The position numbers and the translations under genes were made by a program. 64,000 nucleotides of DNA from Bradyrhizobium sp. 141. Its GTDB lineage: Bacteria; Pseudomonadota; Alphaproteobacteria; Rhizobiales; Xanthobacteraceae. The DNA is taken from contig NZ_JADPKR010000103.1 in assembly GCF_023074055.1 (NCBI RefSeq), positions 248,001 to 312,000 on the forward strand, read 5' to 3'. The notes beneath the pieces were generated by a model. That model worked only from the letters and a program-made list of their open reading frames with translations. It had not been told where the DNA came from and made no database searches. Positions 32,635 through 41,068 of this stretch are shown one piece after another (position 1 is the stretch's first letter; every line of letters starts with the position of its first letter).

Positions 32635-33843
32635 GTGACGACGACGACACCGAATGCCGAGCGTGCGGGGCTGCCCAGGGGAATCTGGGTGCTCGGCTTC
32701 GTCTCGATGCTGATGGACATCTCCTCGGAGATGATCCATGCGCTGCTGCCGATCTATCTCGTCACCGTGCTCGGCGCTTCGACGCTCACCGTCGGCTTCA
32801 TCGAGGGCATTGCGGAGGCGACGGCCTCGATCACCAAGATCTTTTCCGGCGCATTGTCCGACTGGCTCGGCCGGCGCAAGCTGCTCGCAGCGCTCGGCTA
32901 CGGACTTGCCGCGCTGACAAAACCGCTATTCCCACTCGCGCCCAGCGTCGGATGGCTGGTGGCGGCGCGCTTCATCGACCGCGTCGGCAAGGGCATTCGC
33001 GGCGCGCCGCGCGATGCGCTGATCGCCGATATCGCCCCGGTCGGCCTGCGCGGGGCGAGCTTTGGCCTGCGCCAATCGCTCGACACCATCGGCGCCTTCA
33101 TCGGGCCGCTCGTGGCGATCGCCCTGATGTGGTGGACGGCGGACAATTTCGCCGCCGTGTTCTGGGTGGCAGTGCTGCCGGCCTTCTTGTCCTTTGGCTT
33201 GATCGCGTTCGCGGTGAGCGAGCCGGAGCCGGAGCCGGGCCGGGAGCCTGCAAAGAATCCGCTCAATCTCGCCGCAATGCGGCAGCTCGGATCGATCTAT
33301 TGGCGCGTTGTGGCCGTCGGCGTCGTCTTCACGCTCGCGCGCTTCAGCGAGGCTTTTTTGATCCTGCGCGCACAGAATATCGGGCTCAACGCGATGTGGG
33401 TGCCTGCGGTGCTGGTGCTGATGAACATCGTCTACGCCTTGTCGGCCTATCCGGCCGGCGTGCTCTCGGACCGGATCAACAGGACTGGCCTGCTCGCGCT
33501 CGGGCTCGTCTTCCTCGCCGGTGCCGATCTGGCGCTCGCTCTGCTGCCGAGCCTTGGCGGTCTCGCACTCGGCGTCGCGCTGTGGGGGCTGCATATGGGA
33601 CTGACGCAAGGCCTGCTCTCGGCGCTCGTCGCCGACGCCGCGCCGCCGAACCTGCGCGGCACCGCGTTCGGCTATTTCAACTTGTTCACCGGCCTTGCCT
33701 TGCTGGCCGCGAGCGTGATCGCGGGCGCGCTGTGGGACAGCTATGGTCCGGCCGGAACGTTCTTTGCGGGGCTCGGCTTCGCGCTGGTCTCGCTCGTGGG
33801 ACTATTGGCCGTCGGCAACGGTCTGGCAGCGGAGGAAAAATGA
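32635..33843 (+). CDS. MFS transporter in the fluoride-riboswitch operon, 402 aa
   Basis: Twelve-helix permease: GIWVLGFVSMLMDISSEMIHALLPIYL begins the first helix, the loop 2-3 motif is GALSDWLGRRKLL, and a second-half signature PAGVLSDRINRTG is present. GTG 32635 is chosen because ATG 32596 lies inside the terminator hairpin, where a start would be hidden. It is the first gene under the fluoride switch. The MDISSE-type start is shared with poorly characterised drug/anion exporters. Fluoride or a fluoride-stressed metabolite as substrate is an inference from regulation only. Confidence 0.9.
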   Translation: MTTTTPNAERAGLPRGIWVLGFVSMLMDISSEMIHALLPIYLVTVLGASTLTVGFIEGIAEATASITKIFSGALSDWLGRRKLLAALGYGLAALTKPLFPLAPSVGWLVAARFIDRVGKGIRGAPRDALIADIAPVGLRGASFGLRQSLDTIGAFIGPLVAIALMWWTADNFAAVFWVAVLPAFLSFGLIAFAVSEPEPEPGREPAKNPLNLAAMRQLGSIYWRVVAVGVVFTLARFSEAFLILRAQNIGLNAMWVPAVLVLMNIVYALSAYPAGVLSDRINRTGLLALGLVFLAGADLALALLPSLGGLALGVALWGLHMGLTQGLLSALVADAAPPNLRGTAFGYFNLFTGLALLAASVIAGALWDSYGPAGTFFAGLGFALVSLVGLLAVGNGLAAEEK

Positions 33844-33861
33844 AATGGGAGGTCTTTCGTC

Positions 33862-34251
33862 GTGCTGAGCGGAGTGTTCGCAATCATCGTCGGCAGCGTG
33901 CTCGGCGGCTGCGCCCGTTATTTCGTCTCCGGTGCGATCGCGCGGCGGCTGGGCGAAACGTTTCCATGGGGCACCATGACCATCAACGTCACCGGCGCCT
34001 TCCTGATCGGCATTTTCGGCGCGCTGGCGACCCATCCCGGCTCGGCCTTCGCCGCGCCCAATCCATGGCTGTTCGCAGTGACCGGTTTTCTCGGCTGCTA
34101 CACCACCGTGTCCTCGTTCAGCCTGCAAACGCTGACGCTCGCGCGTAGCGGCGAGCCGATGCATGCGCTCGGCAATATCATGCTCTCGGTCGGACTGTGC
34201 CTTGCCGCGGTCAGTTGCGGCTTCCTCCTTGCGGACAGCTTGGGAGGCTAG
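33862..34251 (+). CDS. crcB: CrcB/Fluc fluoride channel family protein, subunit 1, 129 aa
   Basis: Four-helix fluoride channel subunit. Motifs: LGGCARYFVSG, WGTMTINVTGAFLIG and GFLGCYTTVSSFSLQT, the last differing from the usual TTFSTF. GTG 33862 has GGGAGG upstream. Its termini carry almost no positive charge while the first loop has several Arg, so it may insert with termini outside. It is paired with a second, different crcB 6 bases downstream, indicating a heterodimeric channel. Confidence 0.93.
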   Translation: MLSGVFAIIVGSVLGGCARYFVSGAIARRLGETFPWGTMTINVTGAFLIGIFGALATHPGSAFAAPNPWLFAVTGFLGCYTTVSSFSLQTLTLARSGEPMHALGNIMLSVGLCLAAVSCGFLLADSLGG

Positions 34252-34257
34252 AGGTAG

Positions 34258-34686
34258 ATGAAGTCCCCCTCCTCCGCCGAGCGCTGGCGCACCGCGATGC
34301 TCTATGCCTGGGTTGCCGCGGGCAGCATCGTCGGTGGTCTGTCGCGTTATCTGGTCGGGCTCGCGCTCGACACCGGACCGGGCTTTCCCTTCGCGACGCT
34401 GTTCATCAACGCCACGGGATCGCTGATCATCGGCTTCTACGCGACGCTGACCGGCCCCGACGGCCGCATGCTGGCGCGGCCCGAGCACCGGCAGTTCGTC
34501 ATGACGGGGTTCTGCGGCGGCTACACCACCTTTTCGACCTTCAGCCTCGAGACCTTCCGCCTGTTCCACGGCGGCATGAAATACACGGCGCTCGCCTACA
34601 TCGCCGCATCCGTGGTCTGCTGGCTGGTGTCGGTGTGGATCGGCCATATGATCGCGAGCCGCTACAACCGCTTGACAAGGAGCTGA
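34258..34686 (+). CDS. crcB: CrcB/Fluc fluoride channel family protein, subunit 2, 142 aa
   Basis: Second Fluc subunit with canonical motifs: VGGLSRYLVG, FATLFINATGSLIIG and GFCGGYTTFSTFSLET. Both termini are positively charged (AERWRT; ASRYNRLTRS), which favours termini in the cytoplasm, the opposite of subunit 1. AGAGG precedes the ATG. Gaps of 6 and 2 bases to its neighbours make cotranslation likely. Confidence 0.95.
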   Translation: MKSPSSAERWRTAMLYAWVAAGSIVGGLSRYLVGLALDTGPGFPFATLFINATGSLIIGFYATLTGPDGRMLARPEHRQFVMTGFCGGYTTFSTFSLETFRLFHGGMKYTALAYIAASVVCWLVSVWIGHMIASRYNRLTRS

Positions 34687-34688
34687 CC

Positions 34689-35030
34689 ATGCAAATCCCC
34701 GCTCAGGCAGTTTCGCTCCGGATCTTCATCGGCGAGAGCGACCATTTCGACGGCAAGCCGCTCTATGAAGCGATCGTGATGACGGCGCGCGAGCGGCACC
34801 TCGCCGGCGCCACCGTGCTGCGCGGACCGATGGGGTTCGGCCAGTCGAGCCGGCTGCACACCTCGAAGATCCTGCGGCTGTCGGAGGACCTGCCGCTGCT
34901 GATCGAGATCGTCGACAGCGAGGATAACATCAACGCATTCCTGCCCATCCTGGATGGCATGATGTCGAGCGGGCTGATCACCTTGGAGAAGGTGCAGGTC
35001 CTGCAATATGGTGCGAAGGCCGCGAGCTGA
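34689..35030 (+). CDS. DUF190 domain-containing protein, 113 aa
   Basis: Small cytoplasmic protein of the DUF190 family, which has a PII-like ferredoxin fold and often lies beside crcB. Core: VSLRIFIGESDHFDGKPLYEAIVMTARERHLAGATVLRGPMGFG in segments, ending LPLLIEIVDSEDNINAFLPIL and GLITLEKVQVLQY. ATG 34689 is 2 bases after subunit 2. By position it may sense a ligand and modulate the channel or transporter; this is inferred. Confidence 0.92.
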   Translation: MQIPAQAVSLRIFIGESDHFDGKPLYEAIVMTARERHLAGATVLRGPMGFGQSSRLHTSKILRLSEDLPLLIEIVDSEDNINAFLPILDGMMSSGLITLEKVQVLQYGAKAAS

Positions 35031-35074
35031 TTGCTGCGGCAGCAACCCCCAGCCCGCCGTGTCCGGGAGGCGGA

Positions 35075-35380
35075 ATGAACGACACTGTCACCAAGCCGAA
35101 GACGCGGACGAAGACCAAGGTCGAGCGGCCGAAGCTGCACAAGGTCATCCTGATCAACGACGACTACACGCCGCGCGAATTCGTCACCATGATCCTCAAG
35201 GCCGAGTTCCGCATGACCGAAGATCAGGCCTACAAGGTGATGATCACCGCCCACAAGCTGGGCGCCTGCGTCGTCGCCGTGTTCACCAAGGACGTCGCCG
35301 AGACCAAGGCCACGCGCGCCACCGACGCCGGCCGCGCCAAGGGCTATCCGCTGCTGTTCACGACGGAGCCGGAGGAGTAA
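35075..35380 (+). CDS. clpS: ATP-dependent Clp protease adaptor ClpS, 101 aa
   Basis: Delivers N-degron substrates to ClpAP. The ClpS core is intact: KLHKVILINDDYTPREFVTMILKAEF (substrate-binding region), AYKVMITAHKLGACVVAVFTKDVAETKA in segments. A 25-residue basic N-terminal tail precedes it, as in other alphaproteobacterial copies. GGGAGG lies before the ATG. clpA is not next to it; the following gene is convergent. Confidence 0.96.
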   Translation: MNDTVTKPKTRTKTKVERPKLHKVILINDDYTPREFVTMILKAEFRMTEDQAYKVMITAHKLGACVVAVFTKDVAETKATRATDAGRAKGYPLLFTTEPEE

Positions 35381-35383
35381 GGC

Positions 35384-36574
35384 TCAGCGGCCGGCCGCGT
35401 GCGTCTCTTCCGCCAGCCCATACACACGCTGCGCCTTGGAAAATCCTGCGATCGGAAATTCTCCGAGCTCGTGCCAGTCGTGACGGCAGACATTGGCAAA
35501 GCCCTCCGAGGCGACGACGGTCCGTCCCAGGCGTCCCGTGATCTTCTCGAGCCTCGCAGCAAGATTGACGGCCGGGCCGATGCAGGTGAAGTCGAGACGG
35601 TTGCCGCCGCCGATGTTGCCATAGAGGATGTTGCCGACGTGCAGCGCGACGCCGAAGCGGAAGCGCTCGACGACGTCGCCGACCGGAAAAGCCAGCGCCT
35701 CGACGCTCGCGCGTGATTCACGCGCGGCCTCCAGCACGCGCGCGCAGACATGCGCGGCATCGCCGACATATTCGTCGATCGGGAATACCGCGAGCAGGCC
35801 GTCGCCCATGAACTTCAGCACCTCGCCGCCATGGCCCCGGATCGCGGTGACCTGGCAGTCGAAATAGTGATTGAGGATCTGGACCACCGTCTCGGCCGGA
35901 AGCCGGTCCGACAGCGCGGTGAAGCCGCGCAGGTCCGACAGCCAGATCGCAGCCTGCATGGTATCGTTGTGGCCGCGGCGGATCTGGCCGCCGAGGATGC
36001 GCGCACCGGCGCGATTGCCGACATAGGTGTCGAGCAGCATCTCGGCGGTGCGGCGCAGGCTGATGATCTCGCTGACGCGTGCGAGCGGTGCAATGATGGT
36101 CCGGATCGCCGCGATGTCGTCGTCGCTGAAGCCGCCGGGCTGCCGCGTCATCCAGCTCGTCGCGTTGACCGAGCCGTCGAGGAACCGCAGCGGCACCGCG
36201 ACATAGTCGGTCACGCCTTCGGCGCGCAAGTCGTTGATGATCGGGAATCGTTTGCTGCCGGGATCGTCGACGCGTCCTCTGACCTCCAGCCCCTGCTCGA
36301 ACACGATCCGAAGCGGACTCTGGGCGAACTCCGGCGAGTCCAGGACATCGAATTCGACGGCGCCGATCTCGACCGGTTCGCCCTGCCGCCAGATGAAGTT
36401 GCGGCCGAATATTTCAGGGTGGAGCGTGCGGATGAAGATGCCGAACCGGAACACCGGCAGGCCGGCCGCGACCAGACGTTCGCAAAAATCCGCGATCATC
36501 TCGACCGGCTCTATCGACGACCAGGCGCCGTCGATCAGCCAGTTGGAGATGCGCTGAAGCTCGGAGCTGTTCAT
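35384..36574 (-). CDS. Adenylate/guanylate cyclase domain protein, 396 aa
   Basis: Class III nucleotide cyclase with an N-terminal GAF-like sensor half (residues 1-185) and a C-terminal CHD domain (about 200-390). Catalytic features: metal Asp in AIWLSDLRGFTALSD and in FMGDGLLAVF, and the transition-state Asn/Arg in DFTCIGPAVNLAARLEK, with Asp/Thr near the base-recognition site. No membrane segment. It is downstream of aroC, 62 bases apart. Whether ATP or GTP is used is not certain. Confidence 0.92.
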   Translation of the reverse strand: MNSSELQRISNWLIDGAWSSIEPVEMIADFCERLVAAGLPVFRFGIFIRTLHPEIFGRNFIWRQGEPVEIGAVEFDVLDSPEFAQSPLRIVFEQGLEVRGRVDDPGSKRFPIINDLRAEGVTDYVAVPLRFLDGSVNATSWMTRQPGGFSDDDIAAIRTIIAPLARVSEIISLRRTAEMLLDTYVGNRAGARILGGQIRRGHNDTMQAAIWLSDLRGFTALSDRLPAETVVQILNHYFDCQVTAIRGHGGEVLKFMGDGLLAVFPIDEYVGDAAHVCARVLEAARESRASVEALAFPVGDVVERFRFGVALHVGNILYGNIGGGNRLDFTCIGPAVNLAARLEKITGRLGRTVVASEGFANVCRHDWHELGEFPIAGFSKAQRVYGLAEETHAAGR

Positions 36575-36636
36575 GCCAGCATTTGCGGGCGAAGTTGTGG
36601 GATCGTCAAGCTGCGCGGTGGGCTAGTACCGCGACA

Positions 36637-37725
36637 TCAGCGCCCGACCTGCCCGCGATCGCGCAGAAAGTGATCGGCGAGCACGCAGGCCATCATGGCC
36701 TCGCCGACGGGGACGGCGCGGATGCCGACGCAGGGGTCATGGCGGCCTTTTGTGAAGATCTCGGTGTCCGCGCCCTGGCGATCGACGGTCAGGCGGGGCT
36801 GCAGGATCGACGAGGTCGGCTTCACGGCGAAACGGACCACGACCGGCTGCCCGGTGGAGATGCCGCCCAGCACGCCGCCGGCATGGTTGGACAGGAAGCG
36901 CGTGCCGTCATTGCCGGTGCGCATCTCGTCGGCGTTCTCCTCGCCGGTGAGCTCGGCCGCGCCAAAGCCGGCGCCGACCTCGACGCCTTTCACCGCATTG
37001 ATGGTCATCATCGCGCCCGCGAGATCGGAATCCAGCTTGGCATAGATCGGCGCGCCAAGGCCGGCCGGCACGCCTTCGGCGACGATTTCGATCACGGCAC
37101 CGATCGAGGAGCCGCTCTTGCGGATGCCGTCGAGATAGGTCTCGAAGAACGCGGCCTTGTCCTTGTCCGGGCAGAAGAACGGATTCTTGGCGATCTCGTC
37201 CCAGTCCCATTTGCCGCGGTCGATCTTGTGCGGCCCCATCTGCACCAGCGCGCCGCGCACCCTGACGTCGGGCAGAACCTTTCGCGCGATGGCACCGGCC
37301 GCAACGCGCGTCGCGGTCTCGCGCGCCGAGGAGCGGCCGCCGCCGCGATAATCGCGCAGGCCGTATTTGGCCTCATAGGTGAAGTCGGCGTGACCCGGAC
37401 GAAACTTGTCCTTGATCTCGGAATAGTCCTTGGAGCGCTGGTCGGTGTTTTCGATCAGGAGCCCGATCGGCGTGCCCGTCGTCACCTGCACGCCGGTCTC
37501 CGGATGCGCCATCACGCCGGAGAGGATTTTGACCTGGTCCGGCTCCTGGCGCTGGGTGGTGAAGCGCGATTGGCCCGGCCGGCGGCGGTCGAGATCGCCC
37601 TGGATATCAGCCTCGGTGAGCGGGATCATGGGCGGACAGCCATCGACCACGCAGCCGATTGCCACCCCATGGCTCTCGCCGAAGGTGGTGACGCGGAACA
37701 TGTGGCCGAAGGTGTTGAAGGACAT
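36637..37725 (-). CDS. aroC: Chorismate synthase, 362 aa
   Basis: Last step of the shikimate pathway, converting EPSP to chorismate with reduced FMN. Family signatures are complete: MSFNTFGHMFRVTTFGESHG, the RPGQSRFTTQRQEPDQ loop, RPGHADFTYEAKYG, RGGGRSSARETATRVAAGA and GISTGQPVVVRFAVKP. Length is standard. It is third in the run fabI, histidine phosphatase, aroC, cyclase on the minus strand. Confidence 0.98.
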   Translation of the reverse strand: MSFNTFGHMFRVTTFGESHGVAIGCVVDGCPPMIPLTEADIQGDLDRRRPGQSRFTTQRQEPDQVKILSGVMAHPETGVQVTTGTPIGLLIENTDQRSKDYSEIKDKFRPGHADFTYEAKYGLRDYRGGGRSSARETATRVAAGAIARKVLPDVRVRGALVQMGPHKIDRGKWDWDEIAKNPFFCPDKDKAAFFETYLDGIRKSGSSIGAVIEIVAEGVPAGLGAPIYAKLDSDLAGAMMTINAVKGVEVGAGFGAAELTGEENADEMRTGNDGTRFLSNHAGGVLGGISTGQPVVVRFAVKPTSSILQPRLTVDRQGADTEIFTKGRHDPCVGIRAVPVGEAMMACVLADHFLRDRGQVGR

Positions 37726-37779
37726 CGCTGCAGGCTCGGTTCCAGGGTTTGGTAACGCGCGAGGGGCCGGGGGTCAAAC

Positions 37780-38379
37780 CTAACTGAACTTCTCCAGCCG
37801 GCCGTCGCGGAACACGTAGACGGCACCCTGCTGGATATAGAGCTCGGCGGCGCTGGCCGGCGCCTCCAAGCCAAGCGAAACCATCAGGGCCCGGCAGGTC
37901 CCACCATGGGCGACTGCGACGGTGTCGGTCCGGAGCTGGTCGTACCAGGCGCGCACGCGGACCTGCACATCTGCGTAGGTCTCCCCGCCCGCGGGGCCCA
38001 CCGTCCATTTGTCGGCAAGGCGCCTGGCGTAAATTTCGGGATCAGTCGCCTCGCTCTCGGCCAGCGTCAGCCCTTCCCAGGTGCCGTAGCCGATCTCGCG
38101 CAGCCGATCATCCAGGGCATATTCCCTAGGCGGCAGTTCGAGCTTGCCGCGTGCAAGTTCCATGGTCTGGCGCGCACGGCCGAGCGGGCTCGACACGTAA
38201 GGCAACGCCGCCTTGTCGCAACCGTCGCGTCTGAACAGGTCGGCGAGAATGCCGCCGGCCTGGACGGCCTGACCGCGCCCGCGCGCATTCAGCGGAACGT
38301 CCTTGGTGCCCTGAAGCCTCCCGAGCGCATTCCACTCGGTCTCCCCGTGGCGAAGATAATAGATCGTGGGCACGGCCAT
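37780..38379 (-). CDS. Histidine phosphatase family (phosphoglycerate-mutase-like) protein, 199 aa
   Basis: Branch-1 histidine phosphatase: catalytic YYLRHGETEWNALGRLQG (RHGET), SSPLGRARQT, LREIGYGTWEG and the second catalytic His in VAVAHGGTCRAL. ATG 38379 is chosen because the mature motif starts at once (MAVPTIYYLRHGE) and fabI ends 13 bases upstream. Likely phosphatase or cofactor-dependent mutase; substrate unknown. Confidence 0.93.
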   Translation of the reverse strand: MAVPTIYYLRHGETEWNALGRLQGTKDVPLNARGRGQAVQAGGILADLFRRDGCDKAALPYVSSPLGRARQTMELARGKLELPPREYALDDRLREIGYGTWEGLTLAESEATDPEIYARRLADKWTVGPAGGETYADVQVRVRAWYDQLRTDTVAVAHGGTCRALMVSLGLEAPASAAELYIQQGAVYVFRDGRLEKFS

Positions 38380-38392
38380 TCCAGATCTAAGG

Positions 38393-39208
38393 CTAGTCCT
38401 TCCCGCCGAACGAAATGTCCGGCGCATCGGGCCGCTTCATGCCGAGCACGTGATAGCCGGAATCGACGTGATGCACTTCGCCGGTGACGCCGCGCGAGAG
38501 GTCGGAGAGGAAATACAGCGCGCTGCCGCCGACGTCCTCGGTCGACACGTTGCGCCGCATCGGCGCGTTGGCCTCGTTCCACTTCAGGATATAGCGGAAG
38601 TCACCGATGCCGGAGGCGGCGAGCGTCTTGATGGGACCTGCCGAGATCGCGTTGACGCGGATGTTCTTCTCGCCGAGATCGGCGGCGAGATAGCGCACGC
38701 TGGCCTCCAGCGCCGCCTTGGCAACGCCCATCACGTTGTAATGAGGCATCCACTTCTCGGCGCCGTAATAGCTGAGCGTGATGAGCGAGCCGCCATCCGT
38801 CATCAGCTTCTCGGCGCGCTGCGCCACCGCCGTGAACGAATAGCAGGAGATCAGCATCGACTTGGAAAAATTCTCCGGCGTGGTGTCGACGTAGCGGCCC
38901 TCGAGCTGCTCGCCATAGGCGATCGCGTGCACCAGGAAGTCGATCTTGCCCCACTTCTCCTGCAGCACCGCGAAGGCCGCATCGATGGTCGCGGCATCGG
39001 TGACGTCGCAATGGCCGAGCACGAGACCGCCGATCTCGGCGGCGAGCGGTTCGACGCGCTTCTTCAGCGCATCGCCCTGATAGGTGAAGGCGAGCTCGGC
39101 GCCGGCGGCGTGGCACGCCTTGGCGATGCCCCAGGCGATCGAGCGGTTGTTGGCAAGGCCGAGGATCACCCCGCGCTTACCTTGCATCAGACCTGAATTC
39201 TGCGCCAT
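38393..39208 (-). CDS. fabI: Enoyl-[acyl-carrier-protein] reductase (NADH) FabI, 271 aa
   Basis: Last reductive step of each fatty-acid elongation cycle. SDR-type fold with the FabI cofactor motif GLANNRSIAWGIA and the catalytic Y-x6-K site (SYYGAEKWMPHYNVMGVAKAALEA). SAGPIKTLAASGI is the substrate-binding loop, also the triclosan site in FabI proteins. It opens the minus-strand run towards aroC. In related genomes fabI lies next to dnaJ and pdxH; here an ECF sigma pair separates them. Confidence 0.97.
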   Translation of the reverse strand: MAQNSGLMQGKRGVILGLANNRSIAWGIAKACHAAGAELAFTYQGDALKKRVEPLAAEIGGLVLGHCDVTDAATIDAAFAVLQEKWGKIDFLVHAIAYGEQLEGRYVDTTPENFSKSMLISCYSFTAVAQRAEKLMTDGGSLITLSYYGAEKWMPHYNVMGVAKAALEASVRYLAADLGEKNIRVNAISAGPIKTLAASGIGDFRYILKWNEANAPMRRNVSTEDVGGSALYFLSDLSRGVTGEVHHVDSGYHVLGMKRPDAPDISFGGKD

Positions 39209-39381
39209 TTTTGAACGTCCCGTCGAACTCGTGGTGAGGTCTGGAGGTACACCAGCCCTCCCCTGCGGTACAGCCCTAATACGCCGCGTTAACGCTGTTT
39301 CGAGCGCCGGAATAGCCGTTCCGTTCGGGTGTTATGATCGCTATAGGCGCTTGCGCCGGACACCAGGACGTCAAGACCGCA

Positions 39382-39870
39382 ATGAGTGCGTTTCGCCAAA
39401 GTGTGGAAGCCATGATCCCGGCGTTGCGCCGCTATGCCCGCGCGCTCACGCGCGACGCGGACGCGGCCGATGATCTGGTGCAGGACACGCTGGTGCGGGC
39501 GCTGCGTTCGGAGCGATTGTTTCTCGGAGGCGATGTCAGGAGCTGGCTCTACACGATCCTGACCAACCTCAACAAAAATCGGCGGCGCTCGCTGGCAAGG
39601 CGGCCGCAATTCATGCAGCTGACGGAGAACAACCCGGATGCCAGCGGCACCGAAGCCGAAGGGCGCGACATCGAGAGGGCACTGGCCACGCTCGTCGAGG
39701 AGCAACGTTCGGTGCTGCTCCTGGTCATGCTGGAAGGCATGAGCTACCGCGAGGTCGCCGACATCCAGGGCGTGCCGATCGGCACCGTGATGTCGCGCCT
39801 GGCCCGCGCCCGCGCCCACGTCAAGGCTTCGCTCGAAGGCGAGCGCGCGACGCTCAGGCGGGTGAAATGA
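39382..39870 (+). CDS. ECF-type RNA polymerase sigma factor, 162 aa
   Basis: Alternative sigma factor. Region 2: MIPALRRYARALTRDADAADDLVQDTLVRALRS and the -10-binding helix GDVRSWLYTILTNLNKNRRRS in segments; region 4 HTH: MLEGMSYREVADIQGVPIGTVMSRLARAR. ATG 39382 (MSAFRQSVEAMIP) fits the family; an upstream ATG at 39334 adds unlike sequence. The adjacent anti-sigma gene 106 bases downstream is its probable regulator. Confidence 0.94.
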   Translation: MSAFRQSVEAMIPALRRYARALTRDADAADDLVQDTLVRALRSERLFLGGDVRSWLYTILTNLNKNRRRSLARRPQFMQLTENNPDASGTEAEGRDIERALATLVEEQRSVLLLVMLEGMSYREVADIQGVPIGTVMSRLARARAHVKASLEGERATLRRVK

Positions 39871-39976
39871 TGGCAGGGTTGATGCATCGCGTATCGTCCG
39901 CCTGCGGCGTGCCGATGCCGCGAGCGAAGTTGAGCTTTGAACGACATTTAGGGCCAGAGAGCCAGAGACGATCGAA

Positions 39977-40747
39977 ATGAACGAGCGCAAGATCCCAGTG
40001 ACCGAGGACGAACTGCACGCCTATGTCGACGGCGAGCTGCCGGCCGAGCGCCGCGCCGACGTCGAGGCCTGGCTTGCCGCCCATCCTGAAGAGGCCGAAC
40101 GGGTGCAATCCTGGCGTGCCATGGCGGAGATGCTGCACGCCCGCTACGACGCCGTCGCCCAGGAGCCCGTGCCGGCGCGGCTCGAGCTCGAGCGGCTGGA
40201 ACGCCGCCCGCGGCAATGGTTCTATGGCGCCGCCGCCGCTGTGCTGGTCGCTTTCGTCGTCGGCGGCACGGCTGGCTGGGTCGCGCATGGCGCCGCCAGC
40301 GCGCCCTCGACCTTCCAGAACTTTACCGCGGACGCGCTCGACGCCCACCGCCTCTATGTCGTCGAGGTCCGCCACCCCGTCGAGGTCGGCGGCAACGAGC
40401 GCGACCACCTCCAGGCCTGGCTGACCCGGCGCTGCGGCTGGACCGTGTTCGCGCCGAACCTGGAGGCCAGCGGGCTGAAGCTCGTCGGCGGCCGGCTCTT
40501 GCCTGGGCCGAGCGGCCCGGCCTCGTTCCTGATGTATGAGGGCGCCTCCGGCGAGCGCTACACGATCTACACCGCCAAGACCGAGAATGGTGCGACGCAA
40601 ATGCGTTACGCCAGAACGGACAAGGACGGTGCGTTGTTCTGGGCCGAGCGCGGCGTCGGCTACGTCGTCAGCGGCGGCGGTGATCGCGACCGGCTGACCA
40701 AGGTGGCGCAGGCCGTCTACGACCAAGCCGAGAAAAACGGCACCTGA
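39977..40747 (+). CDS. Transmembrane anti-sigma factor-like protein, 256 aa
   Basis: N-terminal anti-sigma domain (TEDELHAYVDGELPAERRADVEAWLAAHPEEAERVQ in segments) binds the sigma factor in the cytoplasm. One membrane helix at about residues 82-103 (FYGAAAAVLVAFVVGGTAGWVA) and a periplasmic sensor portion follow. The conserved HxxxCxxC zinc motif is not present, so it is a non-ZAS type. It follows the ECF sigma gene and probably controls it. Confidence 0.9.
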   Translation: MNERKIPVTEDELHAYVDGELPAERRADVEAWLAAHPEEAERVQSWRAMAEMLHARYDAVAQEPVPARLELERLERRPRQWFYGAAAAVLVAFVVGGTAGWVAHGAASAPSTFQNFTADALDAHRLYVVEVRHPVEVGGNERDHLQAWLTRRCGWTVFAPNLEASGLKLVGGRLLPGPSGPASFLMYEGASGERYTIYTAKTENGATQMRYARTDKDGALFWAERGVGYVVSGGGDRDRLTKVAQAVYDQAEKNGT

Positions 40748-41068
40748 GCAACCGCATAAGGCGGTGCCTCGATTCCGTCATTGAAAATTTGGAATGAAGA
40801 CATCGGCGCGTCTCATTATCGCACCGGATGATCACGCGAAAATGAGCAGCGTTCGATCCGCCGATCGACGCGGGCGGCCTCGATTGGGGTTTTTGGTACC
40901 GCGCTGGTCCCCCTCTCGAGGCCGCACCTTTTTATCGGCTGTCCCGCCGGACAGCCGACACGTCTCAAGCGTCAGCGTCGAAGCGCGAGCCGCGCTTCAG
41001 GCGTATGTTGAGCATCATCCTTTCGGGGAGAGAATGCTCCGATCGTCGAGCTGGCCTCGGATAGCGCC
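40748..41068. other. Gap after the anti-sigma gene, one strong hairpin, no gene
   Basis: A 10-bp perfect stem TCGGCTGTCC-CGCC-GGACAGCCGA lies at 40935-40958 without a T-run. An open frame spanning 40794-41072 has no recognisable protein and no start signal. Confidence 0.5.

Noticed and set aside
39334..39381. Upstream ATG for the ECF sigma factor
   Set aside because: The extra 16 residues (MIAIGACAGHQDVKTA) do not match sigma region 2 N termini; ATG 39382 does.
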